Source: Paenibacillus_E allorhizoplanae
Lineage (GTDB): Bacteria; Bacillota; Bacilli; Paenibacillales; NBRC-103111
Assembly (NCBI RefSeq): GCF_927798215.1
Contig: NZ_CAKMMW010000004.1
Location: 62,001-126,000, forward strand
Length of the DNA: 64,000 nucleotides
Reading direction: 5' to 3'
The notes beneath the pieces were generated by a model that worked only from the letters and a program-made list of their open reading frames with translations, had not been told where the DNA came from and did not search any database. Positions within the stretch are counted from its first letter, which is position 1. Every line of letters starts with the position of its first letter. Positions 1 to 8,627 of this stretch are shown piece by piece. The translations under genes were made by a program, and so were the position numbers.

Positions 1-782
1 ATGTCATGCGGCCAAATCCGCGCGTGCGGACCTGCCCAAGCGCCACCTAAGTAGAACGTCGCGCGTTCACGCCATAAATAATCCAGCATGCGAGCTAGCT
101 CACTCCGAATTGCTGTATCTTGGATCACCTGCGACGCACAGGTGAAAGCCTGCACCCAATGCCAGAACCATGGGAGACCACCGTATTCTGTCATCCCATT
201 AGCCGTGACTCGTTTGAGTGTCAATTGTAGACTTTCGTAACCATCTTGGACTAAAGCAGCATCTTCATAGCGTTGTCCGAAAATCAGCTTCGCAGCCGTA
301 TATTTGGCTTCGTGATGACCATAACTTGTTAGCGGTTTCCGATAAAAGTTACTGTCGTAAATATGGCGAAGCGCCTTATCAAATGCTTCACGAAGCGCTT
401 CACTCAACTGCTCTTGATATCGCTGGGCAAAATAAACCATCAAGCTCCCCATGAGCTCAACTGGCAATGTATTCTTAGACGCCTCTTGAGGCGTTGGTCT
501 TAAATTAAGTGGCCAGTGACCATAAGTGCTGCTAGCTGGATCTTGATCTTGAATCTCAAGTAGATGAAGGAAAACACCTTCTGCTTTATCCTTCGCCTCT
601 TTACGATCGCCTTCGAAGGTAATCGAGTGATCCACAGCAGCAGCGAATAGATACGATGCGTAATAGAAATTGTCACGCACGTCCCCTTCGAAAAGAAAAC
701 CATTACTCAGAACTGGCTGTTTATAAGCTGCATGCGCTATTTTCGCAATAATTTCGTCTTGGCGTTGCTGTATCGTAGTCAA
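1..782 (-). CDS. Hypothetical alpha/alpha-barrel-like protein, 3' end beyond window
   Basis: An open frame of 260 codons runs off the left edge, so the C-terminus is missing. I place the start at a TTG at 780-782 because a clear AGGAG (791-795) sits 8 nt upstream and the nearby ATG frame stops at once. The protein has no signal peptide and is rich in aromatic residues and helical stretches (for example EYGGLPWFWHWVQAF), as in alpha/alpha-toroid sugar-active enzymes. I do not recognise the family. A perfect CG-centred palindrome at 856-867 in the promoter region suggests control by a LacI-type repressor, like the GH88 operon further right. A role in carbohydrate use is inferred only from this operator and the general look of the protein. 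Confidence 0.6.
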   Translation of the reverse strand, partial: MTTIQQRQDEIIAKIAHAAYKQPVLSNGFLFEGDVRDNFYYASYLFAAAVDHSITFEGDRKEAKDKAEGVFLHLLEIQDQDPASSTYGHWPLNLRPTPQEASKNTLPVELMGSLMVYFAQRYQEQLSEALREAFDKALRHIYDSNFYRKPLTSYGHHEAKYTAAKLIFGQRYEDAALVQDGYESLQLTLKRVTANGMTEYGGLPWFWHWVQAFTCASQVIQDTAIRSELARMLDYLWRERATFYLGGAWAGPHARIWPHD

Positions 783-855
783 TTTGTCATCTCCTATTGA
801 GGAACATATGAAGCTTATTTGTTTTAATATCTAATTCAAAGGCAAATTCTGCAAT

Positions 856-867
856 TGAAACGTTTCA
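856..867. promoter_or_regulatory. CG-centred palindromic operator (LacI-type)
   Basis: TGAAACGTTTCA is a perfect 12-bp palindrome, about 75 bp upstream of the TTG start at 782. The central CG and AAACGTTT core match LacI-family operators and the core of the paired sites at 22726-22774. No second copy is seen 32 bp away here. Confidence 0.5.
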
Positions 868-970
868 CCTCACCAATTTTATATGTTAATAAATGTAGCG
901 TCAATGCGAATTTGCGGGGATCTGGGATTCCATTTTAACGTTATTTTAACGTTAAACATCACCTGCCCAT

Positions 971-1003
971 AAAAAAGAACCTCCGCAATCCTGCGGAGGC
1001 CCC
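971..1003 (-). terminator. Rho-independent terminator after ald
   Basis: CCTCCGCA/TGCGGAGG forms a perfect 8-bp stem (980-987 with 992-999) with a 4-nt loop. On the minus strand it is followed by TTCTTTTTT, a good U-tract. Confidence 0.85.
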
Positions 1004-1013
1004 CAATTCTGTT

Positions 1014-2129
1014 CTATCGAATCAGCGAATAAATATCCGTGTACGCATAGCCATGAGCCTCAGCGACGGCTTGATACGTGACATGTCCTTGTGTCACATT
1101 AATCCCCTTGGCGATGGCCTTGTTATCGAGCGCTGCACGCGCGAAACCTTTGCCTGCAATTTGTAGTCCATAGCTGGTCGTTACATTCGTCAACGCCAAT
1201 GTAGAGGTACGCGCCACGGCTCCCGGCATATTGGCTACGGCATAATGGATGACCCCATGCTTCACATAGGTTGGCTGATCATGGGTTGTAATGCGGTCGA
1301 TCGTCTCGATCGATCCGCCCTGATCAATGGCAACGTCGATGATCACACTGCCTGGACTCATCGTTTTTACCATTTCCTCGGTCACTAGACGAGGTGCGCG
1401 AGCACCAGGAATTAGTACCGCGCCAACAACGAGATCTGCACGTCGTACTACTTCAGCGATGTTGTAGGGATTGGACATGATCGTTTTCACACGGCCCTGA
1501 AATTGATCATCCAAATGACGAAGCCGGTCGGCATTCAAGTCAATGATCGTCACCTCAGCACCGAGCCCGATGGCCATTTTAGCTGCATTCGCGCCAACAA
1601 TGCCGCCACCGATTACAGCTACTTTCCCTGGTTCAACGCCAGGGACACCACCAAGCAGAATGCCTTTGCCGCCATGAGCTTTCTCTAGAAAATGAGCACC
1701 GATCTGCACAGACATACGTCCAGCCACTTCGCTCATCGGCGTTAGGAGCGGCAAGCTCCCGTTATCGAGTTGGATCGTTTCATAAGCGATGGCCGTTACA
1801 TTTTGACTAACCAGGGCATGCGTTAATTCCGCTTCAGGAGCAAGATGAAGATACGTGTACAAGATCAAACCATCATGAAAGTAACCATATTCTTCAGGCA
1901 GCGGTTCTTTCACTTTGACAACCATCTCCGATGACCATACCTCATCTGCGGTTGCAACGATTGTTGCACCAGCCGCCTCATAATCCTCGTCTGTGAAACC
2001 AATGCTGTAACCTGCTAACGTTTCGACCCGTATTTCATGTCCTGCCTGTTTGTATGAAAGCACCGAGCTCGGTGTCATGCCAACGCGAAACTCATTATTT
2101 TTAATTTCTTTCGGAACGCCAATAATCAT
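1014..2129 (-). CDS. ald: Alanine dehydrogenase
   Basis: The 371-residue product matches the usual length of NAD-dependent L-alanine dehydrogenase, which interconverts alanine with pyruvate and ammonia in the cytosol. The N-terminus MIIGVPKEIKNNEFRVG is the family signature. K74 (in VVKVKEP) and H95 (in YLHLAPE) correspond to the pyruvate-binding and catalytic residues, and GGGIVGANAAKMA (from about 173) is the Rossmann loop. The gene is followed by a strong terminator and lies downstream of a PucR-type regulator on the same strand, an arrangement that recalls AdeR control of ald in Bacillus subtilis. It probably feeds pyruvate and nitrogen during growth on amino acids and during sporulation. 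Confidence 0.96.
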   Translation of the reverse strand: MIIGVPKEIKNNEFRVGMTPSSVLSYKQAGHEIRVETLAGYSIGFTDEDYEAAGATIVATADEVWSSEMVVKVKEPLPEEYGYFHDGLILYTYLHLAPEAELTHALVSQNVTAIAYETIQLDNGSLPLLTPMSEVAGRMSVQIGAHFLEKAHGGKGILLGGVPGVEPGKVAVIGGGIVGANAAKMAIGLGAEVTIIDLNADRLRHLDDQFQGRVKTIMSNPYNIAEVVRRADLVVGAVLIPGARAPRLVTEEMVKTMSPGSVIIDVAIDQGGSIETIDRITTHDQPTYVKHGVIHYAVANMPGAVARTSTLALTNVTTSYGLQIAGKGFARAALDNKAIAKGINVTQGHVTYQAVAEAHGYAYTDIYSLIR

Positions 2130-2172
2130 GCCCCATCAACCTCTCTTGAGGACCCCTTCATAATAAGGATCG

Positions 2173-2201
2173 CTCTCTACTTGTCTCCAAGTATAAGAGA
2201 G
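2173..2201. promoter_or_regulatory. Interrupted inverted repeat in the ald promoter region
   Basis: CTCTCTACTTG (2173-2183) is mirrored by CAAGT (2188-2192) and AGAGAG (2196-2201) with a 3-nt bulge. It overlaps a possible TATACT -10 box for ald on the minus strand. It could be an operator, perhaps for the AdeR-like protein, or a leader hairpin; the sequence alone does not decide. Confidence 0.35.
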
Positions 2202-2252
2202 ATTGTGGCGCATGCCATTAGACATTTTGTCAAAAAACTACCACTTTTCTTT

Positions 2253-3908
2253 TCACAATTTCTTCTCTGGATGAAGGAGCTGATAGGCTCTAATTCCCAC
2301 TTGCAGCGCCAATCTTTTCTCAGGAAGCATATAATCAGCGCCTAGCAGCTCTTCAATTTTGTCCAATCGATAATAGAGAGATTGTCTCACGATAAAAAGC
2401 TGCTGCGCAGCGATTTGCTTCGATCCATCATGGTCGAGATACACTTTAAGTGTTCGCAGCAGCTCACTGCCTTTTAGCGTATCGTGATCAATAATCGGAC
2501 CGAGGTAGGATCGGATGAATGACGCCAGAACCCCTTTGTCCGCGATATGAAATAATAGCTCAAAAACGCCTAACTCATCATAAAACATAACGTTCTTCTG
2601 CTGCAGCGTAACGGTTAATGACAATGCTTGAAGCGCTTCCTGATAGCTGCGATGCGCCTTCAAGAAGCTTTGAATAGGCTGTCCAATACCGATCTTCAAC
2701 CGAGTCCCCGCGTGATCCTTCATCCCTTGAAGCGACTCAAGCACATGCTGCAAACGCTCCTTCGCTGGCTTCTTAGGAGCCTTATCGAATGCAAGAACAA
2801 CAAGTCTGTTATGTTTTAACGTAATGATGGGATGAAATAGCTGCCCCTCAAAAATCGATCTAGCCGCAAGCGACAAATGAAGACCCGCAGATTCGATCCC
2901 CTCCTCTTCCGCAGTCATACCATCTTCTTGCTCCTGCTCAAATTCGATCAAGAGAACCTGATACGTTAGCGCATTCAGACGTTTAAATTCACCACCGATC
3001 AGATCTTTGATCTGCTCCTCCTGATAAATACGCATATGAAGCAGATCATCTACCCACAGTGTTTGGGAATACAATTTCCGTTCTTCCATGTACCGTTTCC
3101 GCAACAAATCCTGTGCAATAGACAGAGAGGCTGAGTCTAGAATTAAATAGTCATATTCCTGCGGCTTACGATCAAGCACGAGCATAATGTGGGCCCAGGT
3201 TTTGCCCATAGCCCCAACAGGCTGAACGATAACGGATTGCCCCTCTATGTCTTCAAAATACAACCCTGCTCCTGTTTCGTCATACCCGCTTTCTGTACTT
3301 CTGCTTGCAAGGAAAGCCAGCCATTGCGCTGACTCCCGTTTGCCAAGCGGCGGAGTGAATTTCGGCCCAGCATCGATTGGCACATAAATAACTTGACCTT
3401 TGGTGCTGCTTTGCATTAAAGCGAGTACATGCGTGACACCTTGGGAAGACAACGTCATGCGATGAAATTCACGTGATATTTTCTCCAAATCCTGAAGTGC
3501 TTTATGATGCTGATTAATAATATGAGCATGGATATCCTGCGTGATGTCAATAAATCGAACCGCTTCTGGGAAAATAATGAGCGGGAAATCGTGAGCCTCG
3601 GCCGCATCCATCCATTCTTGGGGAACTGAACTAATATAGTGTCCCATCTCGATACAAAGACAGGTTACATTTCTGTGGATTAGCTGCTCTAGATAGGTCA
3701 TGAACGATTTCGTATCGTTCTTAAATGCGGCACCTGTCGTTAGGATCATCTCGCCACCTTGCAGCAATTGTTCAAACTGAATCACCTCGATAATGTGAAC
3801 CCAGCGTACCAATCGTCCTAAGCCCATTTTGCCAGCCGCGATATAAGCATGTTGAAAGGAGGGGCGTGCTAATATCTCTTCAACGGTTAATTGATAGTTT
3901 TGATGCAT
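2253..3908 (-). CDS. adeR: PucR-family transcriptional regulator, AdeR-like
   Basis: The 551-residue protein has the PucR layout. The N-terminal ligand-sensing domain (about 1-130) starts MHQNYQLTVEEILARPSF and contains LGRLVRWVHIIE. A GGDEF-like middle domain (about 290-420) follows, and a C-terminal helix-turn-helix of the PucR/CdaR type (about 480-540) contains LKVYLDHDGSKQIAAQQLFIV. Such proteins bind DNA through the C-terminus in response to metabolites. In B. subtilis AdeR, a PucR-type protein, activates ald. Here the gene lies directly upstream of ald, 123 bp away on the same strand, which supports the same role. The assignment to AdeR rests on family and position. Confidence 0.8.
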   Translation of the reverse strand: MHQNYQLTVEEILARPSFQHAYIAAGKMGLGRLVRWVHIIEVIQFEQLLQGGEMILTTGAAFKNDTKSFMTYLEQLIHRNVTCLCIEMGHYISSVPQEWMDAAEAHDFPLIIFPEAVRFIDITQDIHAHIINQHHKALQDLEKISREFHRMTLSSQGVTHVLALMQSSTKGQVIYVPIDAGPKFTPPLGKRESAQWLAFLASRSTESGYDETGAGLYFEDIEGQSVIVQPVGAMGKTWAHIMLVLDRKPQEYDYLILDSASLSIAQDLLRKRYMEERKLYSQTLWVDDLLHMRIYQEEQIKDLIGGEFKRLNALTYQVLLIEFEQEQEDGMTAEEEGIESAGLHLSLAARSIFEGQLFHPIITLKHNRLVVLAFDKAPKKPAKERLQHVLESLQGMKDHAGTRLKIGIGQPIQSFLKAHRSYQEALQALSLTVTLQQKNVMFYDELGVFELLFHIADKGVLASFIRSYLGPIIDHDTLKGSELLRTLKVYLDHDGSKQIAAQQLFIVRQSLYYRLDKIEELLGADYMLPEKRLALQVGIRAYQLLHPEKKL

Positions 3909-3956
3909 CTAAACTCACTTCTCTCTACTCGTTCTCGATCTAATCTTCTCTAAAAG

Positions 3957-3996
3957 TTATCCACAATCTTTGTGATAGAGTATTTGTGGATATAAC
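3957..3996. promoter_or_regulatory. Inverted repeat with DnaA-box-like arms upstream of the adeR-like gene
   Basis: TATCCACAA (3958-3966) is perfectly inverted as TTGTGGATA (3984-3992). The left arm contains TTATCCACA, an exact DnaA box; the right arm is one base off. It lies about 50-85 bp upstream of the regulator start. It could be an operator of another protein. Confidence 0.35.
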
Positions 3997-4090
3997 ATGC
4001 ATACGTTCATTTCGTTTCATTTTCAGTGTACACGAAAATCTAATAAGATTCATATCCCTACGCCAACATCTGATTGCTCCCTTCAAACAT

Positions 4091-4131
4091 GAAAACGCCG
4101 CCAGCTCTAAGAACAATGAGCTAGCGGCGTA
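4091..4131 (-). terminator. Probable terminator after GH50-like gene
   Basis: ACGCCGCCAGCTC (4095-4107) pairs with GAGCTAGCGGCGT (4118-4130) with one mismatch; on the minus strand it is followed by a short TTTT. Confidence 0.6.
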
Positions 4132-4161
4132 TGAGCTGCGTGTACAATCAACTTTTCCTAC

Positions 4162-5436
4162 TTACAGTGTTATCGAATTTCTGATCCGAAGCACATCTTC
4201 ATTCGCTTGACAGACCAATTCCGCGAATTCTTCATACGGCTCGTCTGCAAGATCTAGCAGCCCATAATTCCCAATCAAGCCTTGCGGATTCCCATAGTCG
4301 TACATGGCGAACCAATGCGTTCCCACAACGAAGGGCAACCTGGCCGCTTCTTCCACAAAGTTCCGATACGTTTCTCCCCTCCGGGACTGATTCCTAACAA
4401 GGACATTACGGGCTCCGTTCGTATTGATCAGAAATCCCGCTTCCCTACCCGCACAGAAGCTGAATTCAGTTATCATAAATGGCAAGCCAGTTCTATCGTG
4501 AATGTGACTCATCCAACGTTCAGGCAGGTCGAAGCTATAAAAGTTCAACGTGATGACATCTGCATAGTCTTTCATCACATCAAAAACAATCTCTGGTGTA
4601 CTCGTTCCAACCATCCGGTCACCCAGGTTAAGCCGATTTGGATCATATCGCTTGAGTGCAGCCGATGTCGTTTGGTAATAAACCTCTGCAATCCGACGAA
4701 GGAAACCCATTTTATCCGCTTCCAGCGCTTCAGGATGATCCGCTCGGTAAACCGCAATATGCGCCAAATCTTCGAAATCCATATATTCGGCACCCCATGT
4801 CTCATTCAAACTCTCAATCGAGCTATGGTGTTTCCTCAACATCTCGATCCAAGCCAACTTGCCGTAACCCCTTGCCGGCTGTTCCAAATAGTCGTCAACT
4901 AGGCTCGTATCATTAGCACCGTTGCCGGGGTCATTGTTGCCCCATTTGCCCCCGTGTCCCCACCAATGTATTTCATTATCGGTATAATACCCAATAACAC
5001 CTGGATCGTTCAATAGGGCCTCACCACGCCCGCTCATAAAGCAATCCAGACATGCACGTTCCACAGAAGCATAGAATTTGGGGTCGAAAACATCAGGGAA
5101 GCCTGTCCCCCAATCCGTATTCACCTTCGGCGCAAATCTGGACATGCGGATTTCAACTGTTTTCGGTGTGCCGTTTCCCCAATAGAAGGGTTCGTGCCAA
5201 GCGCCTAATGTGTTGAAGCCGAATTGTTCAACCTGGCTTAGCTTTTCCGCAGCCCATTTGGGAAACCATTCACGATTCCCGCCATATTTGTGTACCAGAT
5301 CCGTTTTCAGCCAATGTGCCTGATCCACGATCTGATTATGCACGCCATTTACACCAACGGAATAAAAGGGTGTGTTCTGCGGCGAAATAAAAGCCCAATT
5401 CCTATTAGATTGCTCAACTTTATAGTATTGACTCAT
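4162..5436 (-). CDS. GH50/agarase-like clan GH-A glycoside hydrolase
   Basis: The 424-residue protein has no signal peptide and so should act in the cytosol on imported oligosaccharides. It has the hallmarks of a retaining TIM-barrel hydrolase: an acid/base glutamate in VIGYYTDNEIHWW and a nucleophile glutamate in LPFMITEFSF. The tail motif PFVVGTHWFAMYDY followed by GLLDLADEPYEEF resembles the C-terminal part of GH50 beta-agarases, although the protein is shorter than typical secreted GH50 enzymes. It is the last gene of the YesMN locus and has its own promoter (5480-5534) in the locus-wide layout. The substrate is unknown; the agarase link is an inference from motifs. Confidence 0.7.
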   Translation of the reverse strand: MSQYYKVEQSNRNWAFISPQNTPFYSVGVNGVHNQIVDQAHWLKTDLVHKYGGNREWFPKWAAEKLSQVEQFGFNTLGAWHEPFYWGNGTPKTVEIRMSRFAPKVNTDWGTGFPDVFDPKFYASVERACLDCFMSGRGEALLNDPGVIGYYTDNEIHWWGHGGKWGNNDPGNGANDTSLVDDYLEQPARGYGKLAWIEMLRKHHSSIESLNETWGAEYMDFEDLAHIAVYRADHPEALEADKMGFLRRIAEVYYQTTSAALKRYDPNRLNLGDRMVGTSTPEIVFDVMKDYADVITLNFYSFDLPERWMSHIHDRTGLPFMITEFSFCAGREAGFLINTNGARNVLVRNQSRRGETYRNFVEEAARLPFVVGTHWFAMYDYGNPQGLIGNYGLLDLADEPYEEFAELVCQANEDVLRIRNSITL

Positions 5437-5479
5437 GCTACTCCTCCTAAGAGCTAATGAATAAGAACGCTTTATTCTC

Positions 5480-5534
5480 AGTTTAGGGGAATCGATTCTC
5501 CGTCACAATGAGGGCATGGCACGATATAGATCGG
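5480..5534 (-). promoter_or_regulatory. Promoter with degenerate YesN-type box (site 4)
   Basis: On the minus strand TTGTGA (5503-5508) and TAAACT (5480-5485) are separated by 17 bp. The 36-bp block 5499-5534 keeps TCG, AT, CCT and TTGT at the same offsets as the three stronger copies (20272-20307, 12983-13018, 12140-12175), but the distal CTATGC part is lost. The start codon is about 63 bp downstream. Confidence 0.55.
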
Positions 5535-5557
5535 AATAGTCGGAAACTGAATCTGAC

Positions 5558-6646
5558 TTACCGCTCCATTCGTTTTTTGAATTCAGCGGGAGTTAAGCCA
5601 AACTGTTCTTTAAATACCTGAGAAAAGTGAACACTGTTGTCGTATCCTACATCGTGTGCAATCTCATAAATTCGCTTATCGGTGCCTAGCAGCAATTCTC
5701 TCGCTTTCCCCATCCGTATTTGAATCAAATAGTTCCAAACCGTCGTTCCGGTTTCCTGTTTGAATAAATGGGCAAAATGATTCCTGCTTATCGCAACCTG
5801 ATCCGCAATTTCCTGCAGATTCAGCTTATCTGCGTAATGGTCGTTTATGAATGCTTTTACCTCTTCTATCGCCCTGCGGGACGGTTGGTCCTTAACGGCT
5901 TGTGTGACTGCAAAAATCCGTTGTGCCCCTTCCTCCAGACGGCGAACCGCACACAAGCGGAAATAGCTGCGAACTTTATCCTGCAGAATCGTCTTTTCCC
6001 AAAGGCCCAAATCTTTGCCCTCTTGCAGCTCAATCTTGACCTTTTCTTTCTTCAGCTCTTCCACAATCATTTCCAACCATGCCATGGAAAGAGGATTTAA
6101 CAAATAGAATCGGTCTCCTGCCAGACTCTCCAACATATCCAAGGTATCCACGACTAAGAGCGGAAGCATCTCGAGTTGAACGGTCTGGATCTGCAGTACC
6201 CATCGCTGCAGCATGTCCTGATGATGAGGAATCGATCGCATGAACAGCATGGCAGCTTCCGCTCGCCGCTGCGAGGCCACTTCACCGATTGCTCGGGCAA
6301 GAGCTCCATTCAGCTGCTCCTGGTCCACAGGCTTGATAATATAATCGATGGCTCCGAGTTGCATGCTTGTTTTGGCAAATTCAAATTCGTCATAGCTCGA
6401 AACAACCACAGAAATCATCCACGGATATCTCTCGTTGACCTTCGCAATCAGATCCAGCCCGCCCATCAGCGGCATTTTGACATCCGTCACGCAGATATCC
6501 GCGTAATGTTCCTCCAACCATTCCAGAGCCTTCACACCGTTGGCTGCCAGGCCAGAAACAACTGTTTCCTCGCTGAATTGCTCGATTTTGCTTGTTAAAC
6601 TCGACCGAATAAGGTGCTCGTCATCTGCGATAAGTACACGGAACAT
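5558..6646 (-). CDS. YesN-type response regulator (REC plus AraC DNA-binding domain)
   Basis: The 362-residue protein starts with a receiver domain (about 1-120) with phospho-acceptor D55 in ICVTDVKMP, acidic pair in IADDE and lysine in IIKPVD. It ends with two AraC-type helix-turn-helix motifs (about 260-360), including LNLQEIADQVAISRNHFAHLF and YDNSVHFSQVFKEQFG. It is the partner of the histidine kinase whose gene ends 6 nt upstream (stop 6652, start 6646), so the two are cotranscribed. Family members sense sugars through the kinase and switch on neighbouring transporter and hydrolase genes. The repeated promoter boxes at 5499, 12140, 12983 and 20272 are its likely targets. Confidence 0.93.
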   Translation of the reverse strand: MFRVLIADDEHLIRSSLTSKIEQFSEETVVSGLAANGVKALEWLEEHYADICVTDVKMPLMGGLDLIAKVNERYPWMISVVVSSYDEFEFAKTSMQLGAIDYIIKPVDQEQLNGALARAIGEVASQRRAEAAMLFMRSIPHHQDMLQRWVLQIQTVQLEMLPLLVVDTLDMLESLAGDRFYLLNPLSMAWLEMIVEELKKEKVKIELQEGKDLGLWEKTILQDKVRSYFRLCAVRRLEEGAQRIFAVTQAVKDQPSRRAIEEVKAFINDHYADKLNLQEIADQVAISRNHFAHLFKQETGTTVWNYLIQIRMGKARELLLGTDKRIYEIAHDVGYDNSVHFSQVFKEQFGLTPAEFKKRMER

Positions 6647-6651
6647 TTCGG

Positions 6652-8448
6652 CTATCGCTCCTTTTGGCTGTTCAATCTATAGGGAATTCTTACGGTAACC
6701 TTAACACCTCCAAGACGGCTTCCTTTACTTATTTCGACACCTACACCATTCATCTGGTAAAAGGCTTGCAAACGGAAATGAACGTTTAAGAGACCGACAT
6801 TCGTGAGCGAGGCGTATTCTTCTTGCGATGGCGTCACCAGAAGCAGTCGAGTACGGAAAGCTTCCAGCCGCTCTTCGTCGTAGTTTTTTCCATTATCTTC
6901 AAAAACAATAGAGACGAAGTCACCGTCCCGCTGCGCAGATACCTCCAAACGTGTCAGCTCACCTGTGGTTTCAATGCCGTGCTTGATGGCATTTTCCGCA
7001 ATAGGCTGTAGAATGACTTTTAAACAAAGCACCTCACGGCAGTCCTCCGGTATGTGAATCTGGTAGCTGACTTCCTCTCCAAAACGGATTCGGCTTATAT
7101 TCATATAGTGATTGACATGAGCAATCTCATCTTCCAGCTTCACAAGCATATCCTGGTAGTTGGATGTGTATCTGAGCATGCGGGATAACGAAATGGAGGT
7201 CTTCTCGATGTCAGTATGTCCAGCTAAATGAGCCATGGAATTAATAGACTCTAGTGAATTATATAAAAAATGAGAGCGAATCTGGGACTGCATCGCAGAG
7301 AATACGGCTCGTTGCTGCATCACCTGTGTCTCCGTCAACTGTAGGATCGAGTCTTCGAGCTCATTCAACATTCTGTTAAAGGAATGGCTTAAATCCGATA
7401 CTTCGTCCGAACCTTCAATATGAATGCGATCACTGAAATTCCCATACTGAGCCCGCTTCATATGGGACCTGAGCTTGGACAAACGACTTGTAATCGAAGT
7501 GGCTACCAAAGTGACAAGAATGATCGCAAGAAGGATACCCGTCGATGCGATCCCGATCGTTACGTTGCGAACCCTGTTGATACTGGACGTGATATCTTGA
7601 TTAGATAGAATCGCGACCGTTTTCCAACCGGTGTAAGGGATCGTATCGAATACAAGCAGCTGTTGCGTTTCTTTTCGAAGATACGTACCGCTTTGCGCAG
7701 TCAATTGTTCGGTAATATCGGGTTCCAGAACGCTGCCCACTTGCGATTGATTCTGGTGAACCAAGATGGTTCCATCTGGTTTGGCAATAAGTCCTATACC
7801 TTTATCTCCAAGCTCCATCTGGTTGAGAATGGTTTGCACCGGCTCCAGTGAGATATCCATCTTCAGGAACCCTTTGGCATCAGGCTCGCCAAATTGGCCA
7901 GCCATCGACAAGATAAGTACTTGCTCCGGATTACTGTTATAATTCACATATGCGGTACTTTGAACGACACGATGATGAACCTTCTCGAGCCGACCAACTT
8001 CACTCAGCCATGGCTCGTTTGCCATCGAATAATCCTTGGATAGCCCTGAAGTGAGCGCGTAATTAAACTCACCGCCTTTATCCGATAACATGGATATGGA
8101 CATGATCTCAGGCTGGCGCACAAGAAAAGACCGCAAGTAATTACGCTCCAAAGAATGAAAACCGGAAATGAGCTCGAAGCGATCCGTTGGATCAACTTTG
8201 AGCCACTCTGTGAACTCATTGCTTGTGCCAAGAACCAGGAGTCCACGCTCATATTCCATGTACTGTCGGTTCAGATTGAGATTGGCTTGACGCAAGATCT
8301 GCTCGCTGAAATGAGAAACGTCCTGCCGAATGGTTCGAGACGTATCGTAATAGCTGAAAAACCCGATCATCGACACCATTGACACAATGATAACGATGAG
8401 CAGGCTAACCAGCTTCCATTTTAAGGATGCATGTATTTTCTTCCACAC
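6652..8448 (-). CDS. YesM-type sensor histidine kinase
   Basis: The protein (about 598 residues) has a membrane segment near the start (KWKLVSLLIVIIVSMV), a large extracellular Cache-like sensor region, a second membrane segment (about 300-325), a HAMP domain, and a cytosolic kinase core. The phospho-acceptor histidine lies in IRSHFLYNSLESI, and the ATP-binding N box in ILQPIAENAIKHGI. A start at GTG 8448 is preferred because GGGGGTG lies upstream; a TTG at 8472 in the same frame has no nearby ribosome site. It should sense a sugar or oligosaccharide outside the cell and phosphorylate the YesN-type regulator encoded 6 nt downstream. Confidence 0.9.
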   Translation of the reverse strand: MWKKIHASLKWKLVSLLIVIIVSMVSMIGFFSYYDTSRTIRQDVSHFSEQILRQANLNLNRQYMEYERGLLVLGTSNEFTEWLKVDPTDRFELISGFHSLERNYLRSFLVRQPEIMSISMLSDKGGEFNYALTSGLSKDYSMANEPWLSEVGRLEKVHHRVVQSTAYVNYNSNPEQVLILSMAGQFGEPDAKGFLKMDISLEPVQTILNQMELGDKGIGLIAKPDGTILVHQNQSQVGSVLEPDITEQLTAQSGTYLRKETQQLLVFDTIPYTGWKTVAILSNQDITSSINRVRNVTIGIASTGILLAIILVTLVATSITSRLSKLRSHMKRAQYGNFSDRIHIEGSDEVSDLSHSFNRMLNELEDSILQLTETQVMQQRAVFSAMQSQIRSHFLYNSLESINSMAHLAGHTDIEKTSISLSRMLRYTSNYQDMLVKLEDEIAHVNHYMNISRIRFGEEVSYQIHIPEDCREVLCLKVILQPIAENAIKHGIETTGELTRLEVSAQRDGDFVSIVFEDNGKNYDEERLEAFRTRLLLVTPSQEEYASLTNVGLLNVHFRLQAFYQMNGVGVEISKGSRLGGVKVTVRIPYRLNSQKER

Positions 8449-8487
8449 TTCTGCATCTACACCCCCATACAAGCAAAATAAACGACT

Positions 8488-8511
8488 GCTCCGTCCTTCA
8501 AGGACGGGAGC
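8488..8511 (-). terminator. Hairpin in the leader of the kinase gene
   Basis: GCTCC-GTCC pairs with GGAC-GGGAGC around a 5-nt loop, with one bulge. It precedes a T-rich stretch on the minus strand just ahead of the kinase start. It could be a weak attenuator or a backup terminator for the binding-protein gene. Confidence 0.35.
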
Positions 8512-8575
8512 GTTTATAGAGAAAAATAGCCAAATTATGATGTAAAACTTATAAATTCATATATTTTGAAGAAGA

Positions 8576-8610
8576 ACAACCCTCTTCCGGGAAACCCGGT
8601 CGAGGGTTGC
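8576..8610 (-). terminator. Rho-independent terminator after the binding-protein gene
   Basis: CAACCCTC pairs with GAGGGTTG, and an inner CCGGG/CCCGG stem extends the hairpin. On the minus strand TTCTTCTTC follows. It closes the transporter operon 12069-8628. Confidence 0.8.
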
Positions 8611-8627
8611 TTTCCAAACCCAATGAC

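Noticed and set aside
3957..3996. Replication origin
   Set aside because: Only two DnaA-like boxes, no AT-rich unwinding element and no dnaA, dnaN or rpmH nearby.
4282..4902. 206-codon plus-strand frame
   Set aside because: It lies antisense inside the GH50-like gene, has no ribosome site and no recognisable product.
6176..6598. 140-codon plus-strand frame inside the response regulator gene
   Set aside because: Antisense to conserved REC-domain codons; no start signal.
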